Assembly: GCA_002632325.1 (NCBI GenBank)
Contig: NSJK01000027.1
Coordinates: 1 to 35,543 of the forward strand
Reading direction: 5' to 3'
DNA length: 35,543 nucleotides
Source: Lysobacterales bacterium
GTDB lineage: Bacteria; Pseudomonadota; Gammaproteobacteria; Xanthomonadales; Rhodanobacteraceae
Position numbers and translations under genes: made by a program. Position 1 is the stretch's first letter. Every line of letters begins with the position of its first letter. Of this stretch, positions 6,559 to 15,276 are shown piece by piece. Under the pieces are notes generated by a model. The model had not been told where the DNA came from. It did not search any database and saw only the letters and a list, made by a program, of their open reading frames with translations.

Positions 6559-9312
6559 ATGTCGCCACGTCTCGTCCTCATCGACGGCTCTTCGTACCTG
6601 TATCGCGCCTACCACGCGTTGCCGCCGCTGACCAATGCCGCGGGCGAGCCGACCGGCGCCTTGCTCGGCGTGGTCAACATGCTGCGCGCGATTCTCAAGC
6701 AGCGGCCCGACTACGTCGCCTTCGTGCAGGATGCGCCGGGCCCGACTTTCCGCGACGCGCTGTATCCGGCCTACAAGGCGACACGCCAGGCCACGCCCGA
6801 GGAACTCAAGGCCCAGATCGAGCCGATGCTCGCGATCGTCACCGCGCTCGGCCTGCCGGTACTGCGTGTCGAGGGTGTCGAAGCCGATGACGTGATCGGC
6901 ACCTTGGCCGTGCGCGCGGCGGCCGAGGGCATCGAGGTCACGATCTCGACCGGCGACAAGGATTTCGCGCAGCTGGTCGGCCCGGGCATCACGCTCGTCA
7001 ACACCATGAGCAACACCACGCTCGACGTGGCTGGCGTGGTCGAGAAGTTCGGGGTGCGGCCCGGGCAGATCATCGACCTGCTTGCGCTGATGGGGGACAG
7101 CGTCGACAACATTCCCGGCGTCGACAAGTGCGGCCCCAAGACCGCAGCGAAGTGGCTCGGCCAGTACGACAGCCTCGATGGCGTGCTCGCGCATGCCGAC
7201 GAGATCGGCGGCAAGATCGGCGAGAACTTGCGCAATGCGATGCCGCATCTGCCATTGTCACGCACGCTGGCGACGATCAAGACCGATGTCGAGCTGGCGC
7301 AAGGTCCGTCCGAGCTGCGCTTGCGCGAGCCCGAGGTCGAGACATTGCGCGCGCTCTACCGGCGCTACGAATTCAATGCCGCGCTGCGCGAACTCGAGGG
7401 CGACACGGTCGCGCAGGAGGACAAGGCTTCCGCGCGCGCGCCTGCGGCGGAGCCCGCCAGCGAGACGGCGATCGGCAAGACCGATCTCGATCCCGCGCTC
7501 GCAGGCCCCGGCGACTACGAGCTCGTCGTCACCGATGCGCAACTGGAAATCTGGCTCGAACGCCTGCGCGATGCCGAGTTGATCGCTTTCGATACCGAGA
7601 CCACTTCGCTCGACTCGATGAGTGCGCAGTTGGTCGGTCTGTCGTTTGCAGTGACGCCCAAGCGTGCCTGCTACATCCCGCTCGGGCACGACTATCCGGG
7701 TGCGCCGGCGCAGTTGCCGCGCGAGCGCGTGCTCGCTGCGCTCAAGCCGATCCTCGAGGATGCGGGCCGCGCCAAGCTCGGCCAGCACGCCAAATACGAT
7801 CTCAATGTGCTCGCCAATGCCGGCATCAGCGTGCGCGGTCTCGTGCACGACACCCTGCTGGAATCCTACGTCTTGCACTCGACCTGGCGCCACGACATGG
7901 ATACCCAGGCCAGGCGCGTGCTCGGTTACGAGACGATCGCCTTCGAGGACATCGCTGGCAAGGGCGCCAAGCAGATTTCCTTCGCTCAGGTCGATCTCGA
8001 CACCGCCTGTCGCTACGCCGCCGAAGATGCCGACATCACCTTGCGCCTGCATCGCGCACAGTGGCCGCAATTTGCCGCCGAACCGGGTTTGCGCAGCGTC
8101 TATGAATCGATCGAGATGCCGTTGGTGCCCGTGCTCGCGCGCATGGAACAGTGCGGCGTGCTGATCGATGGCGCCGCGTTGCGCCAGCAAAGTCATGAAC
8201 TGGCGCTGCGCATGCATGCACTCACCGCACGTGCGCACGCTCTGGCCGGACGCGCCTTCAGTCTCGATTCGACCAAACAGCTCGGCGCAATCCTGTTCGA
8301 CGAGCTCAAGCTGCCGGTGTTGGTGAAGACGCCGGGCGGTCAGCCCTCGACCAACGAGGAAGCGCTCGAAGCGATTGCCGACCAGCACGAATTGCCGCGC
8401 GTGGTGCTCGACTATCGCGGCCTCGCCAAGCTGCGCAGCACCTACACCGAAAAGCTCGCGCAGATGGCCAATCCGCGCACGGGCCGCGTGCACACGAGCT
8501 ACGGTCAGGCGATTGCCGCGACCGGGCGTTTGAGTTCATCCGATCCGAACTTGCAGAACATTCCGGTACGCACCGAGGATGGCCGCCGCATCCGCCAGGC
8601 CTTCATCGCGCCGCCGGGTTGGCAGGTCGTCGCCGCCGACTACTCGCAGATCGAGCTGCGCATCATGGCGCACTTGTCCGAGGATCCCGGCCTGCTCGCT
8701 GCCTTCCACGGCGGACAGGACGTGCACCGCGCGACCGCGGCGGAAGTGTTCGGTCTGCCGCAGAGCGAGGTCGACGCGAGCCAGCGCCGCGCCGCCAAGG
8801 CGATCAACTTCGGCCTCATGTACGGCATGAGCGCGTTCGGGCTCGCGCGCCAGCTCGGTGTCTCGCGCGGCGAAGCGCAGGACTACATGGCGCGCTACTT
8901 CACGCGCTATCCGGGCGTGCATGCCTTCATGGAGCGCGTGCGCGAACAGGCGCATCGCGACGGCTACGTGGAAACCCTGTTCGGTCGCCGCCTGCATCTG
9001 GACTACATCAACTCACGCAATCAGGCGCAGCGCGCCGGTGCCGAACGCGCCGCGATCAATGCGCCGATGCAGGGCACCGCTGCCGACATCATCAAGCGCG
9101 CGATGATTGCGGTCGATGGCTGGCTGCTCGATCAGGGCGATCGCGCGCGCATGCTCATGCAGGTGCACGACGAACTGGTGTTCGAGGTGCGCGACGATGC
9201 CGTCGAGGCGATCGTTGCCGGCGTGCGTGAACGCATGTCGGCAGCGGCCAGCCTGTCCGTACCGCTGGTGGTCGACGTGGGCACCGGGCCGAACTGGGAC
9301 AAGGCGCACTGA
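6559..9312 (+). CDS. polA: DNA polymerase I
   Basis: A 917-residue DNA polymerase I, which removes RNA primers and fills gaps in replication and repair. The 5'-3' exonuclease domain (about 1-290) starts LVLIDGSSYLYRAYHAL and has TGDKDFAQL and MGDSVDNIPG. The 3'-5' exonuclease is intact: Exo I with Asp345 and Glu347 (DTETTSLD), Exo II GQHAKYDLN and Exo III YAAEDAD, so the enzyme should proofread. The polymerase domain has motif A DYSQIELR (Asp694), motif B RRAAKAINFGLMYG and motif C VHDELVFEV (Asp871). The ATG at 6559 (MSPRLVLIDG) matches family starts; the long open frame upstream overlaps adc and is not used. A small-RNA gene sits in the 413-base gap downstream, a place also used by Spot 42 in E. 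coli and ErsA in Pseudomonas. Confidence 0.98.
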   Translation: MSPRLVLIDGSSYLYRAYHALPPLTNAAGEPTGALLGVVNMLRAILKQRPDYVAFVQDAPGPTFRDALYPAYKATRQATPEELKAQIEPMLAIVTALGLPVLRVEGVEADDVIGTLAVRAAAEGIEVTISTGDKDFAQLVGPGITLVNTMSNTTLDVAGVVEKFGVRPGQIIDLLALMGDSVDNIPGVDKCGPKTAAKWLGQYDSLDGVLAHADEIGGKIGENLRNAMPHLPLSRTLATIKTDVELAQGPSELRLREPEVETLRALYRRYEFNAALRELEGDTVAQEDKASARAPAAEPASETAIGKTDLDPALAGPGDYELVVTDAQLEIWLERLRDAELIAFDTETTSLDSMSAQLVGLSFAVTPKRACYIPLGHDYPGAPAQLPRERVLAALKPILEDAGRAKLGQHAKYDLNVLANAGISVRGLVHDTLLESYVLHSTWRHDMDTQARRVLGYETIAFEDIAGKGAKQISFAQVDLDTACRYAAEDADITLRLHRAQWPQFAAEPGLRSVYESIEMPLVPVLARMEQCGVLIDGAALRQQSHELALRMHALTARAHALAGRAFSLDSTKQLGAILFDELKLPVLVKTPGGQPSTNEEALEAIADQHELPRVVLDYRGLAKLRSTYTEKLAQMANPRTGRVHTSYGQAIAATGRLSSSDPNLQNIPVRTEDGRRIRQAFIAPPGWQVVAADYSQIELRIMAHLSEDPGLLAAFHGGQDVHRATAAEVFGLPQSEVDASQRRAAKAINFGLMYGMSAFGLARQLGVSRGEAQDYMARYFTRYPGVHAFMERVREQAHRDGYVETLFGRRLHLDYINSRNQAQRAGAERAAINAPMQGTAADIIKRAMIAVDGWLLDQGDRARMLMQVHDELVFEVRDDAVEAIVAGVRERMSAAASLSVPLVVDVGTGPNWDKAH

Positions 9313-9400
9313 GCCCGTCGTGCCCGGACGGCTGGATTGGACATCCATCCGTCCCCGTGCCGCGCGCATGAACAGCCGATAAATCGTTTCGGGCGGTTAC

Positions 9401-9429
9401 TGGAACCTTCAGGTGCCAAGCCCTATCTA
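9401..9429 (+). promoter_or_regulatory. Candidate sigma-70-type promoter of the sX13-like RNA
   Basis: TGGAAC (9401-9406) and TATCTA (9424-9429) are 17 bases apart. The -10 matches the consensus well, the -35 only partly (T, G and A kept). It would start transcription near 9436, which gives an RNA of about 120 nt up to the T-run at 9557, close to the 115 nt known for sX13 of Xanthomonas. Confidence 0.45.
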
Positions 9430-9435
9430 TGTTCC

Positions 9436-9557
9436 CGGACGCGCGCAACGCCGTCCCGGTTGGCTCATCTCCCTGAGTGCAACCCGAAGTCCGATCCCTC
9501 CCCAGATCGGTCTTCCCCGCCCCGAGGGCTTCCCCTGGCCCTCGGGGTTTTTCTTTT
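9436..9557 (+). ncRNA. sX13: sX13-like small regulatory RNA downstream of polA
   Basis: Three hairpins follow one another, each with a C-rich loop. Hairpin 1 is 9458-9484 (GGTTG/CAACC outer and GCTCA/TGAGT inner pairs, loop TCTCCC). Hairpin 2 is 9491-9510 (CCGATC/GATCGG, loop CCTCCCCA). Hairpin 3 is the terminator, 9520-9547 (CCCCGAGGGC/GCCCTCGGGG, loop TTCCCCTG), with another C-run, TTCCCC, just before it. From memory, sX13 of Xanthomonas is a 115-nt RNA next to polA whose C-rich loops pair with G-rich sites near ribosome binding sites, affecting virulence and motility genes without strictly needing Hfq. Position, length, loop chemistry and terminator all agree, though the primary sequence was not compared. 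The 5' end is inferred from the candidate promoter. No convincing reading frame lies inside. Confidence 0.72.
9520..9557 (+). terminator. Intrinsic terminator of the sX13-like RNA
   Basis: A perfect 10-base stem, CCCCGAGGGC (9520-9529) with GCCCTCGGGG (9538-9547), an eight-base loop holding CCCC, and the T-rich tail TTTTTCTTTT (9548-9557). It is the strongest intrinsic terminator in the window. It would also stop read-through from polA before the SGNH hydrolase gene. Confidence 0.92.
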
Positions 9558-9725
9558 CCGGGACTGGCATTTGGCGCAGAGTCCGCCGGACTGGAAAGCC
9601 GCCGATCCCGCTGCAGCGGTGTGCTGCGCCCGGCCTTGAATGGATCAGGGCGCGTGGCGCAAGGTGGCATGGCATTCGATGGCAGCCTTGGGATATGGCA
9701 GCCACGCCGGACAGGGAGAGCATTC

Positions 9726-10553
9726 ATGCCCACACGCATCGTTCCGAACATGCTCTACACGATCGCCGCCTACGAGGCTGCGTTGCGGCGCCATCCGCAG
9801 GCCAGGCGTGCGCTGTGTTTCGGCGACTCCTGGTTCCAGTATCCGCCGCATGCGATCGACGTGACCAAGCTCTTGGCGCGCACCTTCGGCCAGTCGCTGT
9901 TCCTCAACGAAGCGGTGCCGGGACGCGACAGCGCGCAATGGAAGCTCGCCTTGCCACGCGTGCAGCGCGAAATCGGTTCGTTCCGCTTCGATGCGATCCT
10001 GCTTTCGACCGGCGGCAACGACATCGTCGGCAGCGAGATGGCCGAGTTCGTCAAGACGCCGACGCGCCCGCAGGCGATCGGCACGCGTGACTGGGGTGTG
10101 GTGCCGCCGGTGGTGTTCGACTACGTGCGGCTGGAGACTTTCCAGCATGCGCTCGAATACGCGATCAAGGATTTCAGCGAAGTCGTCGGCTACCGCGACG
10201 CCAGCGCGCCCGATTCGATCGTGTTCGTCCACACCTACGACTACATCTTTCCCGATGGTCGGCCCTACCAGCTCGGGCCGCTCACGCTTGGGCCGTGGGT
10301 CAAACCGGCGTTCGAGGCGGTCGGCCTCATCGATCCGGTCGAACAGCGCATCGTCACCGGCTGGCTGCTCGATCAGTTTGCCGCGGCGCTGCGTGCTTAT
10401 GCTTCGGTCACGCCGAACTTTCGCGTGATCGATTCGCGCGGAACGCTGACGACGGCGCGGCAATGGGGCAACGAAATCCATCCGACCGCGAGCGGTTTTC
10501 GGCGCATCGTCGAAACCTGTTGGCTGCCGGCATTGCGCGGCATCCTCGCCTGA
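9726..10553 (+). CDS. SGNH-fold hydrolase/esterase-like protein
   Basis: A 275-residue protein with the marks of the SGNH/GDSL hydrolase superfamily: block I CFGDSWFQY with nucleophile Ser35, block III STGGNDIV with Asn98, and block V WGNEIHPTASGF with His252 as catalytic base (Glu250 in place of the usual Asp of D-x-x-H). Family members cleave ester or thioester bonds of lipids, acyl-CoA or acylated sugars; nothing here shows the substrate. There is no signal peptide or membrane segment, so it probably acts in the cytoplasm. The ATG at 9726 has GGGAGAG upstream. The stop is one base from the end of the convergent ligase gene, with no room for a terminator between them. It is probably transcribed alone, downstream of the small-RNA terminator. 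Confidence 0.75.
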   Translation: MPTRIVPNMLYTIAAYEAALRRHPQARRALCFGDSWFQYPPHAIDVTKLLARTFGQSLFLNEAVPGRDSAQWKLALPRVQREIGSFRFDAILLSTGGNDIVGSEMAEFVKTPTRPQAIGTRDWGVVPPVVFDYVRLETFQHALEYAIKDFSEVVGYRDASAPDSIVFVHTYDYIFPDGRPYQLGPLTLGPWVKPAFEAVGLIDPVEQRIVTGWLLDQFAAALRAYASVTPNFRVIDSRGTLTTARQWGNEIHPTASGFRRIVETCWLPALRGILA

Positions 10554-10554
10554 C

Positions 10555-11898
10555 TCAACTGCGTTCTTCGAGCCAGGCGAGCAAGGCCGCACGTGGCAGC
10601 TTGCCAGTGCCGTTGCGCGGCAGGACGTCGACTTTCTGCAGCGGGCGCGGCAGAAACGCGGGGTCGATGACCGCACGCAGCGCATCGATGAGATCGGCCT
10701 GCGTGCGCGTCGGCGCAACCACCAGCGCGGCGATTCGCTGCACGCCCATGCTGTCGGGGCGATCCAGTTGCAACAGTGCGGCGTCCTCGACGCCGGGCAG
10801 GGCGAGCACGCGCCGCGTGAGGTCGGCGAGCGAGGCACGCTTGCCGGCGATCTCGATGAGGTCGGCATGGCGGCCGCACAACTGGAAACGCTGGTCGGGG
10901 CGCAGCTCGATCAGATCCTGCAAGGCCACCGGCGGATCGATCCACGGCGCTTCGACCAGGGTGCCGTCGGGCTGCGGGCGCAGGCTGGCCCCGTCAAACA
11001 GTCGCCAATCGGTTTCGCGCGCCGTGCGGCGCTGGGCGATCACGCAGGTTTCGGTCGAGCCGAACAGTTCGAGCAGTGGCGCTCCCAGTCGTGCCTCGGC
11101 CTGCGCCGCGAGTTCTCGATCGAGCGGCGCGGTGGCACAGACGATCGCGCCCACGGCGGGCAAGTGCTGGCCGCCGGCCAGCAGCGCGCGCAGGTGCACC
11201 GGCGTCGTCACCAGCACGCGCGGCGCGGGCACTTCGGCGAGCGCCGCAGCGACATCGGCGGGGAACAAGGGATGGCCGGCATGCACCGCGAAGGGCCCAA
11301 GCAGCGGCAGCAGGATCGACAATTCCAGACCGTACATGTGCTGCGGCGGCACCGTCGCAACGATGTTCGCGACCTTGCCCGGAGCGAGTTGCAGCGCGGC
11401 CACCAAGGCGGCGATGTTGTGTGCTTCACCGATGTGCAGCGGGCCCCAGCGTTTGGGGTTGGCCTTGGGCTGGCCGGTGCTGCCCGAGGTGAAACCGATG
11501 GCAATCGTCTGGCCGGCGTCGAGCAAGGGCAAGGCAGCATTGCGTTGCTTGCCCAGCGACGGCAGCACGCAGTCGGCGTCACCCAGTCGGTAGCTGCCCG
11601 GATAGGCGACCAGCGTCTCCGCGATCGTCTGCGGTGTGCGCGCGGCAGGCAGCAGGTTGGTCTGGCCACGGCTGGCGATCGCGCAGAATGAAGCGAGGAA
11701 GGCGTAACGATCGCTGCACAGATTGATCGCGTGGTTGCGTTCGGGCAATCGCGCAGCAATCGCGGCGACATCGCCGAGGAAGCTCGCCACATCGATCGCA
11801 TTGCGGCCGCGCCAGGCAATCGGTCGCGCGCCGGCGGCGTCCAGCAGCAAGGGCAGACGCGGCGATGCCGGTCTGTTCGGTTCAACCACCGCAGACAT
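10555..11898 (-). CDS. Adenylate-forming ligase, XanA2/aryl-polyene type
   Basis: A 447-residue AMP-binding enzyme, shorter than usual acyl-CoA synthetases. It has the phosphate loop TSGSTGQPK (137-145), FGSTET (279-284), the hinge/adenine motif GRHADLIEIAGKR (342-354) and the C-terminal catalytic lysine in PRNGTGKLPR (Lys433), so it should make acyl- or aryl-adenylates and pass them to CoA or an acyl carrier protein. The N-terminal pattern INLCSDRYAFLASF followed by RGQTNLLP is, as I recall, typical of the ligases of xanthomonadin and aryl-polyene clusters. No other gene of such a cluster is in the window. It follows tsaC by 14 bases, with the strong Shine-Dalgarno sequence GGAGG in the gap, so the two are co-transcribed. 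The pigment role is inference. Confidence 0.8.
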   Translation of the reverse strand: MSAVVEPNRPASPRLPLLLDAAGARPIAWRGRNAIDVASFLGDVAAIAARLPERNHAINLCSDRYAFLASFCAIASRGQTNLLPAARTPQTIAETLVAYPGSYRLGDADCVLPSLGKQRNAALPLLDAGQTIAIGFTSGSTGQPKANPKRWGPLHIGEAHNIAALVAALQLAPGKVANIVATVPPQHMYGLELSILLPLLGPFAVHAGHPLFPADVAAALAEVPAPRVLVTTPVHLRALLAGGQHLPAVGAIVCATAPLDRELAAQAEARLGAPLLELFGSTETCVIAQRRTARETDWRLFDGASLRPQPDGTLVEAPWIDPPVALQDLIELRPDQRFQLCGRHADLIEIAGKRASLADLTRRVLALPGVEDAALLQLDRPDSMGVQRIAALVVAPTRTQADLIDALRAVIDPAFLPRPLQKVDVLPRNGTGKLPRAALLAWLEERS

Positions 11899-11912
11899 GT
11901 CCCCTTCCTCCC

Positions 11913-12482
11913 TCAGTCCCTGATGCTCGCCCCACTGATAGCGTCGCGGATTGGCGTGGGCTGCTCAAGTCCCCCGAGCGGCCCGTCGAGCAAGGCCCCC
12001 AGTCCGTCGCCGAATGCTGCCCTGACCGTTCGCGCATCGCGCGCAGGCGCCTGCCCATGGCGATTGGCGCTGGTCGACACCAGCGCGCCACCGAAGGCGC
12101 GGCACAGTTGCGCGGCCAGCGGGTGTGCGGTCACGCGCAGGGCGATACCGCGATGCTCACCGGCAATCCAGGACGGCACGTTGCCGGCTCGCGGAAAGAT
12201 CCAGGTGTGCGGTCCCGGCCAGCTCGCGCGTGCGCGTTCGATCGCCGCCGACGGAGTCGCCTCGCGGTCGATGTACGGCGCAACGTGTTCGAAATCGGCG
12301 CCGATCAGCAGCACGCCCTGAGTGGGCGGTCGCTGCTTGAGCGCGAACAGCGCGTCGAAGGCCCGGACATTGCGCGGATCACAGCCCAGTCCGTAGACCG
12401 CCTCGGTCGGATAGGCAACCACGCCACCGGCGCGCAGCACGGTGGCGGCGATTTCGATTGGGTCGAGGTCTGGGGTCGTCAT
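11913..12482 (-). CDS. tsaC: L-threonylcarbamoyladenylate synthase
   Basis: A 189-residue Sua5/YciO/YrdC-fold protein. It makes threonylcarbamoyl-AMP from threonine, bicarbonate and ATP, the first step of t6A37 modification in ANN-decoding tRNAs. AYPTEAVYGLGCDP (23-36), Lys49 and Arg51 in ALKQRP, and STSAN (136-140) are the family's substrate-binding motifs. The length equals that of E. coli TsaC (190). I chose the ATG at 12482 (MTTPDLDP) over an upstream TTG at 12518 because homologues start there, though neither has a good Shine-Dalgarno sequence. It lies between topA and the ligase gene on the minus strand, in the dprA-topA-yrdC neighbourhood common in gammaproteobacteria. Confidence 0.93.
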   Translation of the reverse strand: MTTPDLDPIEIAATVLRAGGVVAYPTEAVYGLGCDPRNVRAFDALFALKQRPPTQGVLLIGADFEHVAPYIDREATPSAAIERARASWPGPHTWIFPRAGNVPSWIAGEHRGIALRVTAHPLAAQLCRAFGGALVSTSANRHGQAPARDARTVRAAFGDGLGALLDGPLGGLEQPTPIRDAISGASIRD

Positions 12483-12595
12483 GGCGGCGGCATGGTCTGT
12501 CGGGGAAACAATACGCAAAACGGCGGCGAAATCGCCAACGCAGTGCGCATTTTGCCTCCCTCAGGCCGCCGCCGATCGGTTCGACGGGCAGCTTT

Positions 12596-15097
12596 TCAGG
12601 AGGCGGCCTTGCGCACCGCCGGTTTCCTTGCGGCTGCCTTCTTGCTCGCCGCTTTCTTCGCAGGCGCTTTCTTGGTCGGCGCCTTGCGTGCGGCGGCCTT
12701 CTTCGCCGCAGGCTTTTTCGCTGCCGCCTTCTTTGCGGGCGCCGCCGTGGCGTCGCTGCGCGGTGCGGATTTGGCGGCCTTGCCCTTGCCGAAGCGGCCG
12801 CCGCGCTTGGGGCGGTCGGGTGCGGCAGCCAGCAACTCGGTGCATTCGGCTTCGGTCAGTTCGCGTGGTTCCTTGTCCTTGGGAATCTTGGCGTTCTTGT
12901 TGCCATCGGTGATGTAGGGCCCGTAGCGGCCATTGAGCACCTGAATGCCGTTGCCGAAATCCTTGATCGTGCGGTTGGCGATGAGCTCGGCTTTTTCGCG
13001 CACCAGATCGAGCGCGCGCGGCAGCTCGATCGTGTAGGGGTCATCCTCGGTCTTGAGCGAGGCATACATCGCGCCGTGCTTGACGAAGGGACCGAAGCGG
13101 CCGATGCCGACCGTGATGTCCTCGCCGTCTTGCGTCTTGCCGAGCGTGCGCGGCAGAAGGAACAGATCGAGCGCCTGCGCGAGGGTGATCGTGTGCATGC
13201 TCTGGCCAGGTCGCAGCGAGGCAAAGCGCGGCTTGTCCTCGTCGTCCTTGGTGCCGATCTGTGCGAACGGCCCGTAGCGACCCAGACGCACCTGCACCGG
13301 CTTGCCGGTCTTGGGATCGCTGCCCAGTTCGCGTGCGCCGGTGGCTTCGGAGCGATCGACGCTTTCGCTCTTGTCATCGACCGTCGCCTTGAACGGCCTC
13401 CAGAACTTCTCCAGCAGCGGCACCCAGTCTTCCTCGCCGCGGCTGACCGCGTCGAGCTCGTCTTCGAGTCGAGCAGTGAAGTCGTAGTCGACGTACTGGC
13501 TGAAATGGCCGGAGAGAAACTTCGCCACGGCGCGGCCGACATCGGTCGGCTTGAAGCGGCGGCTGTCGAGAATCACGTATTCGCGGTTGAGCAGCACCTG
13601 GATGATGCTGGCATAGGTCGAAGGACGGCCTATGCCGTACTCCTCGAGCGCCTTGACCAGCGAGGCTTCGGAGAAGCGCGGCGGCGGTTCGGTGAAGTGT
13701 TGATCGGCAGCGATCGCGGCGAGTGGCACGGCTTCGCCGATGGCCATCTTCGGCAGCTTGCGGCCTTCGTCCTCGTCCTCGGCATTCTTTGCATCGCGGC
13801 CTTCCTCGTAGACCGCGAGGAAGCCCGGATCGACCACGGTGGTGCCGCTGGCGCGAAACATCGATTCGCCGCCTGCGTCGAGATCCACGCTCACGGTATT
13901 GAGCGTGGCGTGCTGCATCTGCGAGGCGACTGCGCGCTTCCAGATCAGCTCGTACAGCTTGCGCTGTTCGTCATTGAGGAAGTGCGCGATTTCCTTGGGG
14001 CGATGCGCCGCTGCGGTCGGACGGATCGCCTCGTGGGCTTCCTGCGCGTTCTTGGATTTGTTGCGGTAGAAGTGTGGCTGCTCGGGCAGGGCGCGCGCGC
14101 CGAAGTCCTTGCCGATCACCTCGCGCAGTTCGTGGATCGCATCCATCGACAGCGACACCGCGTCGGTACGCATGTAGGTGATGAGGCCGACCACGCCTTC
14201 ATCGCCGAGCGCAACGCCTTCGTACAAGCCCTGCGCGATCTTCATCGTGCGACTGGTGGAGAAGCCGAGCTTGCGCGCGGCTTCCTGCTGCAGCGTCGAA
14301 GTCGTGAACGGCGGCGAGGGCCGGCGCTTGCGCTCCTTCGACTCGACGTTGGCAACGACCAGTCGCCCTTGCGCCGAACGTTGCAGCGCTTCACGCGCGG
14401 CGTGTGCGTCGGTTTCGTTGGTGAGATCGAACTGCTCGAACTTCTTGCCGCGCAGGCGCGTCAGGCGTGCCTTGAAAGCCTGATCGGGATGCGCGCAGTC
14501 GGCTTCGATGGTCCAGTATTCACGCGCCTTGAACGCTTCGATCTCTTCCTCGCGCTCGACGATCATGCGCAGCGCGGGCGACTGCACGCGACCCGCAGAC
14601 AGGCCGCGCTGCACCTTGCGCCACAAGACCGGCGAGAGATTGAAGCCGACCAGATAGTCGAGTGCGCGCCGCGCCTGCTGGGCGTTGACCAGATCCATCG
14701 ACAGCGCGCGCGGATGGGCGACTGCGTCCTTGATCGCGCGCGGCGTGATCTCGGAAAACACCACGCGATGCAGCGCCTTGCCATCCAGCAGCTTTCGCGA
14801 CTTGAGGATCTCGGCGATGTGCCAGGAGATCGCCTCGCCTTCGCGATCAAGGTCGGTCGCCAGATAGAGCGTGTCGGCGACCTTGGCCGCCTTGGCGATC
14901 GCATCGACGTGCTTTTCGTTGCGGTCGATCACCTCGTAGTTCATCGCAAAGCGCCGCTCGGGATCGACCGCGCCCTCCTTGGGCACGAGGTCGCGCACGT
15001 GGCCGTAGGACGCCAGCACGTGGAAGTCCTTGCCCAGATACTTGTTGATCGTCTTGGCCTTGGCCGGCGACTCGACGATCAGGAGATTCTTTGCCAT
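12596..15097 (-). CDS. topA: DNA topoisomerase I (type IA) with Lys/Ala tail
   Basis: An 833-residue type IA topoisomerase, which relaxes negative supercoils. The Toprim domain begins MAKNLLIVESPAKAKTI with catalytic Glu9 and has the acidic motif TDLDREGE (Asp82, Asp84). The active-site tyrosine is Tyr308 in GLITYMRTD. The C-terminal part has three GR(Y/F)GP(F/Y) repeats of the Topo-C type and ends in about 50 residues of AAKK-like repeats, resembling histone H1 tails. There are only two cysteines in the whole protein, so the C4 zinc ribbons of E. coli TopA are absent. The ATG at 15097 was chosen over one at 15154 because MAKNLLIVESPAKAKTI is the family start and AAGGAA precedes it. A perfect TTGACA (minus strand, 15193-15188) could be its -35, but the -10 is unclear. 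dprA lies 179 bases upstream. Confidence 0.96.
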   Translation of the reverse strand: MAKNLLIVESPAKAKTINKYLGKDFHVLASYGHVRDLVPKEGAVDPERRFAMNYEVIDRNEKHVDAIAKAAKVADTLYLATDLDREGEAISWHIAEILKSRKLLDGKALHRVVFSEITPRAIKDAVAHPRALSMDLVNAQQARRALDYLVGFNLSPVLWRKVQRGLSAGRVQSPALRMIVEREEEIEAFKAREYWTIEADCAHPDQAFKARLTRLRGKKFEQFDLTNETDAHAAREALQRSAQGRLVVANVESKERKRRPSPPFTTSTLQQEAARKLGFSTSRTMKIAQGLYEGVALGDEGVVGLITYMRTDAVSLSMDAIHELREVIGKDFGARALPEQPHFYRNKSKNAQEAHEAIRPTAAAHRPKEIAHFLNDEQRKLYELIWKRAVASQMQHATLNTVSVDLDAGGESMFRASGTTVVDPGFLAVYEEGRDAKNAEDEDEGRKLPKMAIGEAVPLAAIAADQHFTEPPPRFSEASLVKALEEYGIGRPSTYASIIQVLLNREYVILDSRRFKPTDVGRAVAKFLSGHFSQYVDYDFTARLEDELDAVSRGEEDWVPLLEKFWRPFKATVDDKSESVDRSEATGARELGSDPKTGKPVQVRLGRYGPFAQIGTKDDEDKPRFASLRPGQSMHTITLAQALDLFLLPRTLGKTQDGEDITVGIGRFGPFVKHGAMYASLKTEDDPYTIELPRALDLVREKAELIANRTIKDFGNGIQVLNGRYGPYITDGNKNAKIPKDKEPRELTEAECTELLAAAPDRPKRGGRFGKGKAAKSAPRSDATAAPAKKAAAKKPAAKKAAARKAPTKKAPAKKAASKKAAARKPAVRKAAS

Positions 15098-15276
15098 GCG
15101 ATTCCTTGATGGGGCCACCGGTGGCGGCCTCGTGTTGCTGCGGCGCAACGACATTCCTTTCTAGTGGAAACACGCCGCGGCGCGCGCTGTCAAGCCGGCG
15201 CCCTGGCGGCGACGGTCCTGCGATCGCCCGCGTTGATGGGGGCGGATGACCGCCAACACAAGGCGCGGCGCGGCTT

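Noticed and set aside
9337..9639. Open frames overlapping the polA downstream region as a small protein
   Set aside because: They cross the three hairpins and the T-run terminator of the small RNA and have no conserved features or convincing Shine-Dalgarno sequence.
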